The position numbers and the translations under genes are program-made. A stretch of 64,000 nucleotides of DNA, taken from NCBI GenBank assembly GCA_963703745.1, contig CAVPFL010000002.1, forward strand, positions 1,550,001 through 1,614,000, written 5' to 3'. The stretch is from AP-15 sp963703745 (GTDB taxonomy: Bacteria; Pseudomonadota; Alphaproteobacteria; ATCC43930; CGMCC-115725). The notes under the pieces were generated by a model. The model saw only the letters and a program-made list of their open reading frames with translations. It made no database searches and was not told the DNA's origin. Position 1 is the stretch's first letter. Each line of letters begins with the position of its first letter. This document shows, piece by piece, positions 26,484 through 34,887 of this stretch.

Positions 26484-27821
26484 ATGGCGACCAGTTTTCC
26501 GGAGGGTTTTCTATGGGGCGCCTCGACGGCGGCCTACCAGATCGAGGGCGCCGTCGCCGAGGATGGGCGCGGGCCGTCGATCTGGGATACTTTCAGCCAT
26601 CTCCCCGGCAAGATCCTCGCCGGCGACAACGGCGACGTTGCTTGCGACCATTACCACCACTGGCCGCAAGACGTGGCACTGATGAGCGAGCTCGGGATCG
26701 GCGCCTATCGCCTATCGACCGCGTGGCCCCGTATCCTGCCCGAGGGAAGAGGCCGGCCGAACGAAAAGGGATTGGAATTCTACGATCGCCTGATCGATGC
26801 GATTATGGCGGCCAACATTGAACCGTGGATCTGTCTCTACCACTGGGACCTGCCCCAACCGCTCGAGGACCGCGGCGGCTGGCAGAACCGGGACACTGCT
26901 TCTTGGTTCGCCGACTATGCGCATCTGACGGTTCGGAAGCTCGGCGACCGGGTGAAACATTGGGCGACCTTCAATGAGCCGAACGCTGCGAGCGTCAAAG
27001 GTTATTGCGACGGTGATCACGCCCCGGGTATTCGCGGACGAGCGACCGCGCTGAGGGCAATACATATCATGAACCTCGCGCATGGATTGGGGTTCGATGC
27101 GATGCGGTCGGAGCGTCCCGATCTATTGATTGGGAACATATACAACTTCCACCCCAGAGAGCCGGCCAGCGAACACGAGGAAGACGAGACAGCTGCACTG
27201 ATGCTCGACGCGCTGTGGAACCGCTCGTTCCCCGATCCACAGATCCACGGACACTATCCCGAGCCGCTCGCGGCAGAAATGGAGCAGCTGGTAGAGCCGG
27301 GCGACCTCGACGTCATTAGACGAAAGCCGGATTTTTTTGCGATCAACCACTACACCCGAACGCGGGTGCGGCATGATCCCGATCATCCCTTTCAGGTCGG
27401 CATTGTGCCGCCGACGTCGGGGACCCCGGTCACCGAGATGGGCTGGGAGATTGCGCCCGACGCGTTCCGTTCGGTGATGCTTGACGTCAAAGAGCGCTAC
27501 AGCGGCGATTTGCCGATTTACATCCTCGAGAACGGGGCCGCATTCCCCGATCTCATCGACGCCGACGGGCTAATCCGCGACCGGCAGCGCATCGCCTATC
27601 TGCGCGACTATCTCGGGGCGGTGCTCGACGCGATCGCCGAGGGCGTGCCCGTACGCGGCTATTTCGTGTGGTCGCTTCTCGACAACTTCGAGTGGGGGCT
27701 CGGCTACAGCCGACGGTTCGGCCTCGTCCACGTTGATTACAACACGCTCGAGCGGCGGCCCAAGGACTCGTTCCATTTCTATGCCGAACTCGCTAGGGGC
27801 GCCGCGCTCGAGAGGGAATAG
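26484..27821 (+). CDS. Beta-glucosidase, glycoside hydrolase family 1
   Basis: Retaining GH1 enzyme (445 residues) hydrolysing beta-glucosides or similar. FPEGFLWGASTAAYQIEGA is the classic N-terminal signature. The acid/base Glu165 is in TFNEPN and the nucleophile Glu350 in ILENGAA. Substrate-site residues Gln19, His120-Trp121 and the late WSLLDNFEWGLGYSRRFGL are in place. No signal peptide, so it is cytoplasmic. It follows the glycosylase gene by 52 bases, but nothing suggests a shared function. The start MATSFPEG fits the family well. Confidence 0.95.
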   Translation: MATSFPEGFLWGASTAAYQIEGAVAEDGRGPSIWDTFSHLPGKILAGDNGDVACDHYHHWPQDVALMSELGIGAYRLSTAWPRILPEGRGRPNEKGLEFYDRLIDAIMAANIEPWICLYHWDLPQPLEDRGGWQNRDTASWFADYAHLTVRKLGDRVKHWATFNEPNAASVKGYCDGDHAPGIRGRATALRAIHIMNLAHGLGFDAMRSERPDLLIGNIYNFHPREPASEHEEDETAALMLDALWNRSFPDPQIHGHYPEPLAAEMEQLVEPGDLDVIRRKPDFFAINHYTRTRVRHDPDHPFQVGIVPPTSGTPVTEMGWEIAPDAFRSVMLDVKERYSGDLPIYILENGAAFPDLIDADGLIRDRQRIAYLRDYLGAVLDAIAEGVPVRGYFVWSLLDNFEWGLGYSRRFGLVHVDYNTLERRPKDSFHFYAELARGAALERE

Positions 27822-28551
27822 CAGCGACCGCTTGCTCCTCGGTCAACGGGCCGACGCCGTGTCGCGAAGATCCGCCCCGGTCGACGTACGCTCGCTGCGC
27901 GCCAGGGTGACCGGAAATACCCGGTTAAACCGGGAAAATCGTCGAATCACCCCTCAAGATCGACAATAAAGCATTTAAAATCATGGGCTCAAGACCTTCC
28001 ATCGGTGCTGCTCTGAGGGAGGGAGCAGGGAGCGCATTCCGCCTGGCTCATCTGTCACCTCGCATGCGTCATGGGCTCCCGGCAATTGAGGCTCGGTACA
28101 TCGGCAGCGGAATATAAGAGTTCGTCCGCGCGCGGCAAGCCTTTGACACGCTTGGCATTTTCTCACGGGATCGCGGAAATAAGCTGAAAAAACTGCATCG
28201 CGGACCCAATAAATCATTTCTGATCAATAGCTTAGATGGCAATTGAGACGCCGTTTTGACGCCGTGGCAGGGGAACTTTTGGCGGTTTGAAGGACGCCCG
28301 GGCTCGGCCGGTGCGCTGGGGCCCTGCCCATCTTATTTGCTTAAGATACGCTTCGATCCCGACACAAATATGGCGGCCTTCCAGCCAACCTCGGTAGGCA
28401 GCCGCCCGATCGCTCATGCTTTCTGGTGCGGCAACGAGATCGGCTATATCGGGAAAGCTCGCCGTTGTCGAAAATGCGCAAGGGCTGACCAAGAGCCGGC
28501 AAGAGGGTCAGAATCGGCGAAACAAAGATAGCCGTGAACGGAAGGGCGACA
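27822..28551. other. 730-base region without a recognised gene
   Basis: Short open frames exist on both strands (longest about 90 codons), none with family features. A small hairpin CCCGG-TTAAA-CCGGG at 27920-27934 lies about 100 bases after the beta-glucosidase stop and could end its transcript, though only an AAAA run follows. The region marks the left border of the decayed accessory segment. Confidence 0.35.
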
Positions 28552-28843
28552 TGCGCAGCGTGTCGGCTGCACTCATCACGGGAGTCTTGCTGACCATATC
28601 GGTCCCCGCCGCGCGGGCGGGTTTTATATAGCGGAGTTGACCTATACCGGCACCGTTACCCCGCCGGGAATGTCCTTCGGTGACGCAGGGCGTGCCTCGG
28701 TCCTCGGAGACGTCTTCTACCCCACCGGCCCGATCAAGACCGGGACGGTCAGCGATTTCGAGATTGGCCTCTTTATCGCCACCGGCCATTATGTGTTCGA
28801 TGCCGCAGGCGAGATATCGTCACGCTCGGCATCAGCTCGCTGA
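28552..28843 (+). pseudogene. Fragment of an exported protein, frameshifted
   Basis: Begins with a good signal peptide (MRSVSAALITGVLLTISVP, then AARAGFI) after GGGCGAC. A stop follows at 28629-28631. In the next frame the protein plainly continues (IAELTYTGTVTPPGMSFG... FIATGHYVFDAAGEI), so one or two bases have been lost or gained near 28625. After residue 80 or so the reading frame runs into sequence of the acyl-CoA synthetase remnant. A family was not recognised; the beta-rich exported segment resembles PEP-CTERM-type surface proteins only loosely. Confidence 0.5.
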
Positions 28844-29228
28844 CCGCCGACATGTGCGGTCAGGCCGGCCTCGATCTGCCGCCGCTCGGGCCGGAGGCGC
28901 GTGACGGCATCAACGGGATCCCGAAGGGCTTTGGGTGGGCGCAAATCCTGCCGATGTGACAGGCTTTGCCAACAGCGAGTCCTTTCCGCAAATCATGGAA
29001 TATATGATCAACGATCCCCGGATGGGGACGCTCGTCGTGGCGAGCGCCGGGGCGGACACGCAAGCTCAGCAGGTCATCAGCCAGCGTGATCGGACCGACA
29101 AAGGTGTCGTGTTCTTGTGGACAGGAAGCCGGGACGCCAAGGCTGGCCTGGCACAGCTCAAAGGAGCCCGGAATACCTGTCTTCTACACGCCGGACAAGT
29201 TGGCCCGAGGCCTGCAGAGCCGCTTAGT

Positions 29229-29393
29229 ACCTCGTTGCAAAAGTAAGCGTAAGAGCTCCCAATGTTTTCGTCATGCCCGCGAAAGCGGGCACCCAGGGCC
29301 AGCGCTCCGGACACCGCCCTGGATTCCCGCTTGCGCGGGAATGACGAGATTGCATGATGTTGGACGCCCATACGCCAATTTATGCGACGAGGT
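29229..29393. repeat. 165-bp MITE-like inverted-repeat element
   Basis: Outer ends ACCTCGT (29229-29235) and ACGAGGT (29387-29393) are inverted copies, and the similarity carries on imperfectly for about 45 bases to an inner pair CGTCAT (29269) / ATGACG (29346). The centre has CCCGCGAAAGCGGGC and CCCGCTTGCGCGGG hairpins, a pattern common in dispersed repeats of alphaproteobacteria. It interrupts the synthetase pseudogene between LARGLQS and WREGRLADG. Confidence 0.75.
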
Positions 29394-29763
29394 GCCAGCC
29401 TATCCTACATGGCGCGAGGGTCGCCTGGCCGACGGCTTGCCACCGCCCCGTCGCGCGCGGCGCCGCAGGATGCGGCCATCGCCCAGGCTCTGGGCTTGGG
29501 GCGTCCGACGCTCTCGGAATCCGAGAGCAAGCGGCTGCTGGCAGCCTGGGGAGTGGCGAGTGCGCGTGAGCACCGGGCAAATTCCGCAGAGGCCGCCGTC
29601 GCGGCCGCGGAGCAGCTCGGGTTTCCGGTCGCTCTCAAGGTCGATTCACCCGACATCCCGCACAAGACGGAGGCCGGGGTCGTTCGGCTGAACCTCGCCG
29701 ATGCGGCACAGGTGCGCACGGCCTACGCAGAGATCTTGGCCAGTGCCAAGGCCTATTTAAGTG

Positions 29764-29901
29764 CCCTCCCCCTCGATGGGACCCTCGATGGGGGAGGGGT
29801 GGGAGGGGGTGATCGTGTCGGCAGTAATCCATTCGGGCACCGGGCGGCGAATTCGCCCCCACCCCGGCCCTCCCCCATCAAGGGCCCATCAAGGGGGAGG
29901 G
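29764..29901. repeat. 138-bp element with palindromic terminal inverted repeats
   Basis: The left end CCCTCCCCCTCGATGGGACC... and the right end, read in reverse complement, match over about 34 bases with few differences, and each end is itself palindromic (CCCTCCCC ... GGGGAGGG). It splits the ATP-grasp region of the synthetase remnant. Confidence 0.7.
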
Positions 29902-30180
29902 ATTAGATGCGGCAAATGCGATCGCCCCGCAGGCTCGGATCATCGGCGTGTCGGTGCAGGAGATGGTTGGAGAAGGCGTCGAAGTCATCATTGGCGTCAA
30001 TTGTGACCCGCAATTGGGCCCAGTGCTGCTGTTCGGTAGTGGCGGCGTGATGGTCGAGGTCTACGATGTGGCCCTGCGACGCTGCGCCATCACGCGCTCG
30101 GAAGCACAGGCGATGATCGCTGAGGTCAAAGGAGCCCGGTTGCTCCAGGGCTTTCGCGGACGGCCAGCGGCGGACCTCGA

Positions 30181-30330
30181 GGCGCTCGCGGATACCCTGG
30201 TGCGCGTGTCGCACCTCCCCAGCACCTTGAAGGACACTTGGCCGAGTTGGACATCAATCCGCTGATGGTGCTGCCGTCAGGTCAGGGAGTGAAGGCGGTA
30301 GACGCCCTCGTTGTGTTTCGCGGCACATAG
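30181..30330 (+). repeat. Direct repeat, left copy (synthetase 3' end)
   Basis: About 150 bases from GGCGCTCGCGGATACCCTGG to the TAG at 30330 recur at 31318-31469 with roughly nine in ten bases the same. The two copies enclose the intact toxin-antitoxin pair. Confidence 0.9.
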
Positions 30331-30386
30331 ATGCCCCATTTCGGACCTTTGTGCCCGCCTGCGCGCTCGCTCGGCCCGACGCCCAA

Positions 30387-30399
30387 ATATGATAATGTC
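30387..30399 (+). promoter_or_regulatory. Candidate promoter element of the toxin-antitoxin pair
   Basis: A GATAATGTC motif at 30391-30399 recurs at 34141-34149, upstream of the decayed second pair, and the sequence around it (GCGCGCTCGGCC before, AAAATATGG after) is also shared. GATAAT fits a -10 box. The antitoxin ATG lies 40 bases downstream. Confidence 0.45.
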
Positions 30400-30436
30400 T
30401 TTTGACCGTGCCTCGGCAGCGGGATAGGAACAAAAT

Positions 30437-30733
30437 ATGGATGATGACATTTCGGACCCACACGCCGCCTACACGGAAATCACCGTGCGCATCCCCGACG
30501 ATCTGGCGCGGCGCCTTGGCGCCGGCGCTCAGCTCGAACGCCGGGTGCTCGAAGCGCTGGCGCTCGACGAATTCAAACAGGGGCATCTGACCAAGCCCGA
30601 ACTGCGCCGGCTGCTCGGCTTCGGCACGCGCATGAAGCTCGATGAGTTCCTGAAGGCCCACGAGATCTACGAGCCTTACACCCTCGAAGATCTCGAGCGC
30701 GAACGCCGCGACCTGCAACGGCTCGGGTTCTGA
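30437..30733 (+). CDS. UPF0175 family antitoxin
   Basis: A protein of 98 residues. The N-terminal part EITVRIPDDLARRLG begins like a ribbon-helix-helix or UPF0175 protein. LEALALDEFKQGHLTKPELRRLLGF and KLDEFLKAHEIYEPYTLEDLERERRDLQRL complete the UPF0175 pattern. Such proteins are typically antitoxins encoded just before a DUF3368 PIN toxin, as here, with six bases between the genes. They also usually bind their own promoter. Intact. A second, frameshifted copy is at 34179-34465. Confidence 0.85.
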   Translation: MDDDISDPHAAYTEITVRIPDDLARRLGAGAQLERRVLEALALDEFKQGHLTKPELRRLLGFGTRMKLDEFLKAHEIYEPYTLEDLERERRDLQRLGF

Positions 30734-30739
30734 GCCGGC

Positions 30740-31252
30740 ATGCGGCTTGTCGTCGCCGACACTGGCCCGCTCAACTACCTCGTGCTGATCGGCTCCGTCG
30801 ACTTGCTGCCCAAGCTGTTCGAGAAAGTGTTCACGCCGGTGGCCGTTCAAGCCGAATTGCTGGACCCGGACGCGCCGGCGGCGGTGCGCGCCTGGGCGGC
30901 GCAGCCACCGCCATGGCTTGAGATCAGGCCGGTTTCGGCGGCCATCGACGATCCAGCCTGGCGCGCTCTCGATGCCGGCGAGCGCGCGGCGCTGGCGCTG
31001 GCGCGCACGTTGAATGCCGACTTGGTGCTGATGGATGACCGCGCCGGCGTCGCCGTCGCGCAACGGCAGGGCTTTACGGTGACGGGTACGCTGGGCGTGC
31101 CGGATTTGGCCGCGCAGCGCGGCCTCGTCGATCTTGCCGATGCTTTTGCTCGGCTGCGCGCAACGAGCTTCCGCTATCCGCCGGAAATAATGGATGCGCT
31201 GCTCGCCCGGCATCGCAAAGGGGATCAAGAATCATGGACGGCAACGCGCTGA
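30740..31252 (+). CDS. PIN-domain toxin (DUF3368 family)
   Basis: Predicted ribonuclease toxin of 170 residues. It begins VVADTGPLNYLVLIG with the first acidic residue of the PIN site (Asp7). A conserved Glu follows in DAGERAALALA and the Asp pair in LVLMDDRAG, then TGTLGVPDLAAQRGLVDL. It has the full catalytic set and looks active. Paired with the UPF0175 antitoxin. The cassette is flanked by direct repeats of the synthetase 3' end. A degenerate homologue is at 34472-34879. Confidence 0.88.
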   Translation: MRLVVADTGPLNYLVLIGSVDLLPKLFEKVFTPVAVQAELLDPDAPAAVRAWAAQPPPWLEIRPVSAAIDDPAWRALDAGERAALALARTLNADLVLMDDRAGVAVAQRQGFTVTGTLGVPDLAAQRGLVDLADAFARLRATSFRYPPEIMDALLARHRKGDQESWTATR

Positions 31253-31368
31253 TGGTCATGCCGGCGAACGCCGCCGCGCTGCCGGTGCCGGCACTGGTCG
31301 CCGCCGCCGCGCGTCTAGGCGCTCGCGGATACCCTGGTGCGCGTGTCGCACCTCGCCATGCACATTGA
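31234..31368 (+). pseudogene. Truncated N-terminus, possibly of a tyrosine integrase
   Basis: The ATG at 31234 overlaps the toxin end and reads MDGNALMVMPANAAALPVPA then LVAAAARLG, after which the frame enters the synthetase tail repeat and stops at 31368. A very similar start (LVPIRG...APVPALIAAAW) follows the second toxin at 35154. The pattern resembles the first residues of some proteobacterial tyrosine recombinases. This assignment is tentative because nothing of the catalytic domain is present. Confidence 0.35.
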
Positions 31369-31469
31369 AGGACACTTGGTGGAGTTGGACATCAACCCGC
31401 TGATGGTGCTGCCGTCAGGTCAGGGAGTGAAGGCGGTAGACGCCCTCGTCGGGTTGCGCGGCATATAGA
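31318..31469 (+). pseudogene. Second copy of the acyl-CoA synthetase 3' end
   Basis: Reads ALADTLVRVSHLAMHIEGHL then VELDINPLMVLPSGQGVKAV and ends LRGI at 31469, in one open frame. It is the tail of the ATP-grasp domain found, with a frameshift, at 30181-30330. It is joined at its 5' end to the truncated possible integrase start. Confidence 0.85.
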
Positions 31470-31908
31470 CTGCACGCGGCCAGCCGCACCGGGGCGTCAT
31501 CTACGTGCTGGAGCCCGCGCGCCGCGGGTCCCGCAAGCTGAAGGCGTCGGCCATGCCCGAGATCGTCACGCCCGGCATGACCGGGCGCGAGGCGACCGAC
31601 CAGCCTGTTCCCTACCGCTCCGTACCCGTCGCGATCCGCTGCGCGGCGCGGAAATTCTTCTCGCCCGATTGACGGCGGCCGGTTCCTTATCTTGTTCGGC
31701 TGCACCCAAGAAAAAGCAGACGCTGCCACGTAGACGCGCGCCAGGCCCACTGCGAAACGGCACGATAGACTGCCACAGCCGGTGTTTCTCTTGGCGAGCG
31801 GAGCGAGAATTTCACCGCGACTTTCCGGCGCTTTTCAGAATACACAATTATGCGGCTTTGACCGAAGTACGGCGCGGCCGAGCGGACACAACATCTAGAC
31901 GCCGAACC
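31470..31908. other. Stretch with no recognised gene
   Basis: One open frame continues after the synthetase tail (residues such as RGVIYVLEPARRGSRKLKA and RKFFSPD, stop near 31673) but matches nothing I know, and it has no start of its own. The rest, up to the convergent HNH gene, shows no features. It is probably more gene debris. Confidence 0.35.
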
Positions 31909-32658
31909 TCAACTGGCGGGGCTGAGCCAAGGCCCTTTCCCAGCAGCCCATTTCGCACATAGCTCGGTCCGTTCTGCCACTCGCTTAGGTCCAGTGAATG
32001 CGCCGATTTGAACGGCCTCCTCGCCGGGATCGACCAATCTAACATCGCCATAAAGAGAAAAGCGCCATACACTGATGATATCAGAGTCGAGGCCCTGAAT
32101 ACCATCATAGATGATAGTGCCATCTCCAAAGTTGCCCGTGGCCTGTGCCTTCGAGCGCATCTGCATGAAACGGTCGAATATTTTGCGCCCGTCCGATGCC
32201 AACAGATTCACTTCACAAAAATGTTCCTCTGTAAGCCGAACATTCCAATGATAGAAGAGCACGCCTCGCACGATGTATTTGAACAGCTCTACGAGACGTT
32301 CAGGTTCGAACGGCAGCGCGGTCGAGAGCGCATGCAAGCCGGAGTCGGTTCGCGTCCACACTCTGGTTGAATTCTGCGCAAGGCGTCTGTGGAGCTTTTT
32401 ATTCTTTGAGAGCCGTGGTTCAACCATCTGACCGAGGTTTGCGAGTGCATCGGCGTGCCGTCCGCCAAAGGGTAGAACCGCCGTCAGGTAATGTTCGAGC
32501 TTCGACTTCTCACCATTGCATTGGTCACAGGTGGGGACTTGCGGAAGGTTTGCCCGTTGTGTTTTCAAAAAGAATTCCCGCGCGAATATATGATCGCCCG
32601 TAACAGCGGGCTTCTGCGCGCAATAGGCGCACAGCATTCCCTTAAAGCGCTTCGACAT
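31909..32658 (-). CDS. HNH-type nuclease-like protein
   Basis: A protein of 249 residues. The N-terminus has two zinc-like pairs, C10-x2-C13 (CAYC) and C44-x2-C47 (CDQCN), around GDHIFAREFF, giving the Cys/His/Asn pattern of HNH endonucleases, followed by a conserved KSKLEHYL. The remaining 190 residues (KYIVRGVLFYHW, IIYDGIQGLDSDIISVW) are unrecognised and may bind a target. The ATG at 32658 is the only sensible start. No methylase or specificity gene is nearby, so this is an orphan. Its composition is lower in GC than the housekeeping genes, which suggests transfer. Confidence 0.7.
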   Translation of the reverse strand: MSKRFKGMLCAYCAQKPAVTGDHIFAREFFLKTQRANLPQVPTCDQCNGEKSKLEHYLTAVLPFGGRHADALANLGQMVEPRLSKNKKLHRRLAQNSTRVWTRTDSGLHALSTALPFEPERLVELFKYIVRGVLFYHWNVRLTEEHFCEVNLLASDGRKIFDRFMQMRSKAQATGNFGDGTIIYDGIQGLDSDIISVWRFSLYGDVRLVDPGEEAVQIGAFTGPKRVAERTELCAKWAAGKGPWLSPAS

Positions 32659-32899
32659 TGCCGACCATCTCAGCCCGGTTAAAAGAGCAAGGCATTTGAC
32701 GCATCAGAATGGGGTGGGGCAAGTGAATTACAAGCGTCAGATGTGGAATAATGCGACCCGGCGCAAAACGGAAAGGCGTGTGGGCGTCCGACCTTCTCCC
32801 GACGCTCGATCACAATTCGACCGGATAGCGTTTCGGTTGTGACCGTACCCGCTAACCACTATGTTCACGACATATGAACCCCTCCGAAGGCGCAGCTTG

Positions 32900-33496
32900 A
32901 TGAAAAACATCGGTCTTGCCGCGATGCTCGTTCTGACACTTGCAGGTTGTGGGATTGCGCGACAGCAACAGGCAGCCGCAGCGCGTCAACAATATACTGA
33001 CGGGATCAAGCAGGCATCCGCGGAGACCAAAGCAGGTATATTAGAGTGCAAGAACAAACGCCTCAGCGGCGGACTGAAAACATACGTAGCATCTGTTCAA
33101 TGCTCAAACCCTCGTATAACAGATGCGTTCTAACGCGCTGCTTATCGTTACATGGATTTAATCGGCCTATTAACTGCAAAACGATTAGAAGTAGCAGAAA
33201 AAGTCGATAATCACAAAATCACCGAAGCCCAGGGCACACTTGAGGGCGCAGAGTATATGTCCCATATAGCCGACGAAGAACGTCACAGAAATCTCGAAAT
33301 CATAAATGCACAATCCAACATAAATCATGCGGCTGCTCAGGACGACGCAGCAAATCGACAAATTTATCTTCAGATGATGAATTCGGGCCTTAATATGATG
33401 GGAACCGGGCAGCCATCCGGTGGCCGGGTAATCTGCAACGACAACAGTATGGCATCAGGTACGATGCCTAATCCCGTGGTCTGCCAGAACTTCTAA
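32900..33496 (+). pseudogene. Lipoprotein gene with an in-frame TAA
   Basis: Starts MKNIGLAAMLVLTLAGCG with a lipobox LAGC, hence a lipid-anchored protein, and has a Gln/Ala-rich start after the cysteine. TAA at 33131-33133 ends the first part (NPRITDAF). The same frame continues with no gap as RAAYRYMDLIGLLTAKRLEV, then a helical region and a C-terminus VICNDNSMASG...VCQNF ending at 33496. Read through, it would be 198 residues, with a composition consistent across the stop. A single nonsense mutation is the simplest account; an alternative is two genes, the second starting at the ATG at 33152. The region is AT-rich compared with its flanks. Confidence 0.65.
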
Positions 33497-33619
33497 AGGA
33501 GAAGCCCTAAGGCCACTGTGCAGTGATTTTCCAGAACGCCCATTACGCGCCATCGCTTTGACAGCGCGCCCGGTCACTGGCAAGATCCGCGAGCCGGCGA
33601 TCTCCAGTGCCACAGGCCG

Positions 33620-34075
33620 TCAGCCCGGGGATTTGCCGAAAATGATCCAGCCGCCATTGCTTGGAGTGGTGAAGGCCGCCAGCGCCGTCTCTGCCCGAAC
33701 CCTGACCTGCCGTGCGCCCGCCGTGCCGCGGAGCTGCTCTATGCTGTCGGTGTACATGGCCGTGCGGGTGCGCCCGTTCCCCAAATTGCCGCCGCTCGAG
33801 CAGAACGGGTGCGGTCCCTCGACCCTGATATCGCCCGCATAGAACGCGAAGGCATCGCCGCGTTTGACGCCGTGCCACTGGAAGGCCTCCAGGAAGAACT
33901 GCGTCATGATTGCATAGCCGTCGTAAGGATTGAATATATCAACGTCCTCGGGCGCAAGCCCGGCGCCCTCGTACATTCTCCTGGCCGCGCGGTCGGTCCA
34001 GTCCTCGATCTCGTCCAAATCTTCCTGCGTGGTGCGCTTCCTGAAGTTGTGCTGTGAGTGATTGAGCACATAGAC
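33620..34075 (-). pseudogene. Thiolase C-terminal fragment
   Basis: Only the last third of a thiolase-like protein: LDEIEDWTDRAARRMYEGAG, then DVDIFNPYDGYAIMTQFFLE, GDIRVEGPHPFCSSGGNLGNG, and DSIEQLRGTAGARQVRVRAE. This matches the thiolase/lipid-transfer acyltransferases that often sit beside acyl-CoA synthetase and dehydrogenase genes. The 5' part is missing and is replaced by the toxin-antitoxin copy. It has no start of its own. Confidence 0.75.
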
Positions 34076-34178
34076 CGGCGACTGCCTCTACAATGCCTTT
34101 GGCGCATGTCGCGGGCGCGCTCGGCCTGATGCCGATATCTGATAATGTCGCGACCGGGCGGCGTGGTAAGAAGAAAAT

Positions 34179-34465
34179 ATGGACGACAGCACCTCCGCCG
34201 CCTTGACGGAAATCACCGTCCGCATCCCCGCAGATCTCGCCCGGCGCCTCGGCACCGGCGGCGAGGTCGAACACGCGTGCTCGAAGCGCTGGCGCTCGAC
34301 GAATTCCGGCAGGGGCATCTCGGCCGGGTCGAACTGCGCCGGCTGCTTGGTTTCGCCACCCGCGCCAAGCTCGATGAGTTTCTGACCGGGTACGGCGTCT
34401 TCGGCGCCTACGCGGCAGACGATCTGGATCGCGACCGCCGCGATCTGCAGCGGCTCGGCTTCTGA
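34179..34465 (+). pseudogene. UPF0175 antitoxin, frameshifted copy
   Basis: Starts MDDSTSAALTEITVRIPADL like the intact copy. One base is missing near 34271-34276. Beyond it the frame of TRVLEALALDEFRQGHLG and LDEFLTGYGVFGAYAADDL leads to the same ending RRDLQRLGF. The promoter-like GATAATGTC lies upstream at 34141. Clearly homologous to 30437-30733. Confidence 0.85.
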
Positions 34466-34471
34466 TCCCGC

Positions 34472-34879
34472 ATGCCGCTGGTCGTCGCCGATACCGGGCC
34501 GCTCTATTACCCTCGTGCTGACCGGTGACATCGAGCCGCTGCCAAAGCTATTCGAGCGAGTGCTCGTGCCACAGGTGGTGCGGGATGAACTCGCCAACGC
34601 CGAAGCCCCAAGAGCACCGCGGAATTTGTCCCTCTCCGCCCTTTTGCGGGGGAGAGGGAGGGGCCCATCGCGAAGCGATGGGAGGGTTAGGTGGGTCGTC
34701 GCCAGGCGCTCTCGAATCCCCCACCTCACCCTGCCCTCTCCGCCCCCGGGGCGGAGAGGAAATTATGGCGGCACTTGTACCCTTCCGACATCTGTGAGCG
34801 TCTCAACGCGACGACCTTTTACTACCGGCAGGGACTGCTCGAGGCGTTGCTGGCGCGGCACGCTACCAGGCGCGGCTGA
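34472..34879 (+). pseudogene. PIN toxin, decayed copy
   Basis: The start MPLVVADTGPLYY keeps the first catalytic Asp. An extra C near 34507-34511 shifts the frame (expected YLVLTGDIEPLPKLFERVLV follows in the next frame). A palindromic element at 34629-34760 replaces the middle, with the second acidic cluster lost, and the C-terminal end (CERLNATTFYYRQGLLEALL) resumes to a TGA at 34879. It cannot make an active toxin. Confidence 0.85.
34629..34760. repeat. Palindrome-ended GC-rich element in the decayed toxin
   Basis: The left end TCCCTCTCCGCCC and right end GGGGCGGAGAGGA are inverted copies, and further hairpins (CCCATCGC-GAA-GCGATGGG) lie inside. It is similar in design to 29764-29901 and the short hairpin at 35259-35282, so a family of small inserting repeats is likely. 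Confidence 0.6.
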
Positions 34880-34887
34880 GAGCGATC

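Larger units (their letters stand above)
28813..30330 (+). pseudogene. Acyl-CoA synthetase (NDP-forming), multiply broken
   Basis: Pieces in different frames reconstruct the ADP-forming acyl-CoA synthetase family: ADMCGQAGLDLPPLGPEARD, NPADVTGFANSESFPQIM, then KGVVFLWTGSRDAKAGL, IPVFYTPDKLARGLQS, the ATP-grasp part SESESKRLLAAWGVASA and PVALKVDSPDIPHKTEAGVV, VQEMVGEGVEVIIGVN, GPVLLFGSGGVMVEV and the tail LDINPLMVLPSG, ending FRGT at 30330. The CoA-binding N-terminus is missing. Frameshifts are needed near 28937, 29167 and 30225. Two inverted-repeat elements (29229-29393 and 29764-29901) sit inside it. Other pieces of the same gene lie at 31318-31469 and 35223-35370. Confidence 0.85.

Noticed and set aside
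27920..27934. Hairpin CCCGG-TTAAA-CCGGG as terminator of the beta-glucosidase
   Set aside because: Too short, about 100 bases after the stop and followed by A rather than T; only mentioned in the gap entry.
28232..28492. 86-codon minus-strand frame before the exported fragment
   Set aside because: No start signal, no family motif and an equally long frame on the other strand; not enough to call a gene.
33152..33496. Separate gene after the lipoprotein
   Set aside because: Its frame is exactly continuous with the lipoprotein part across one TAA, and there is no clear ribosome site, so one broken gene is simpler. Kept as an alternative in the entry.
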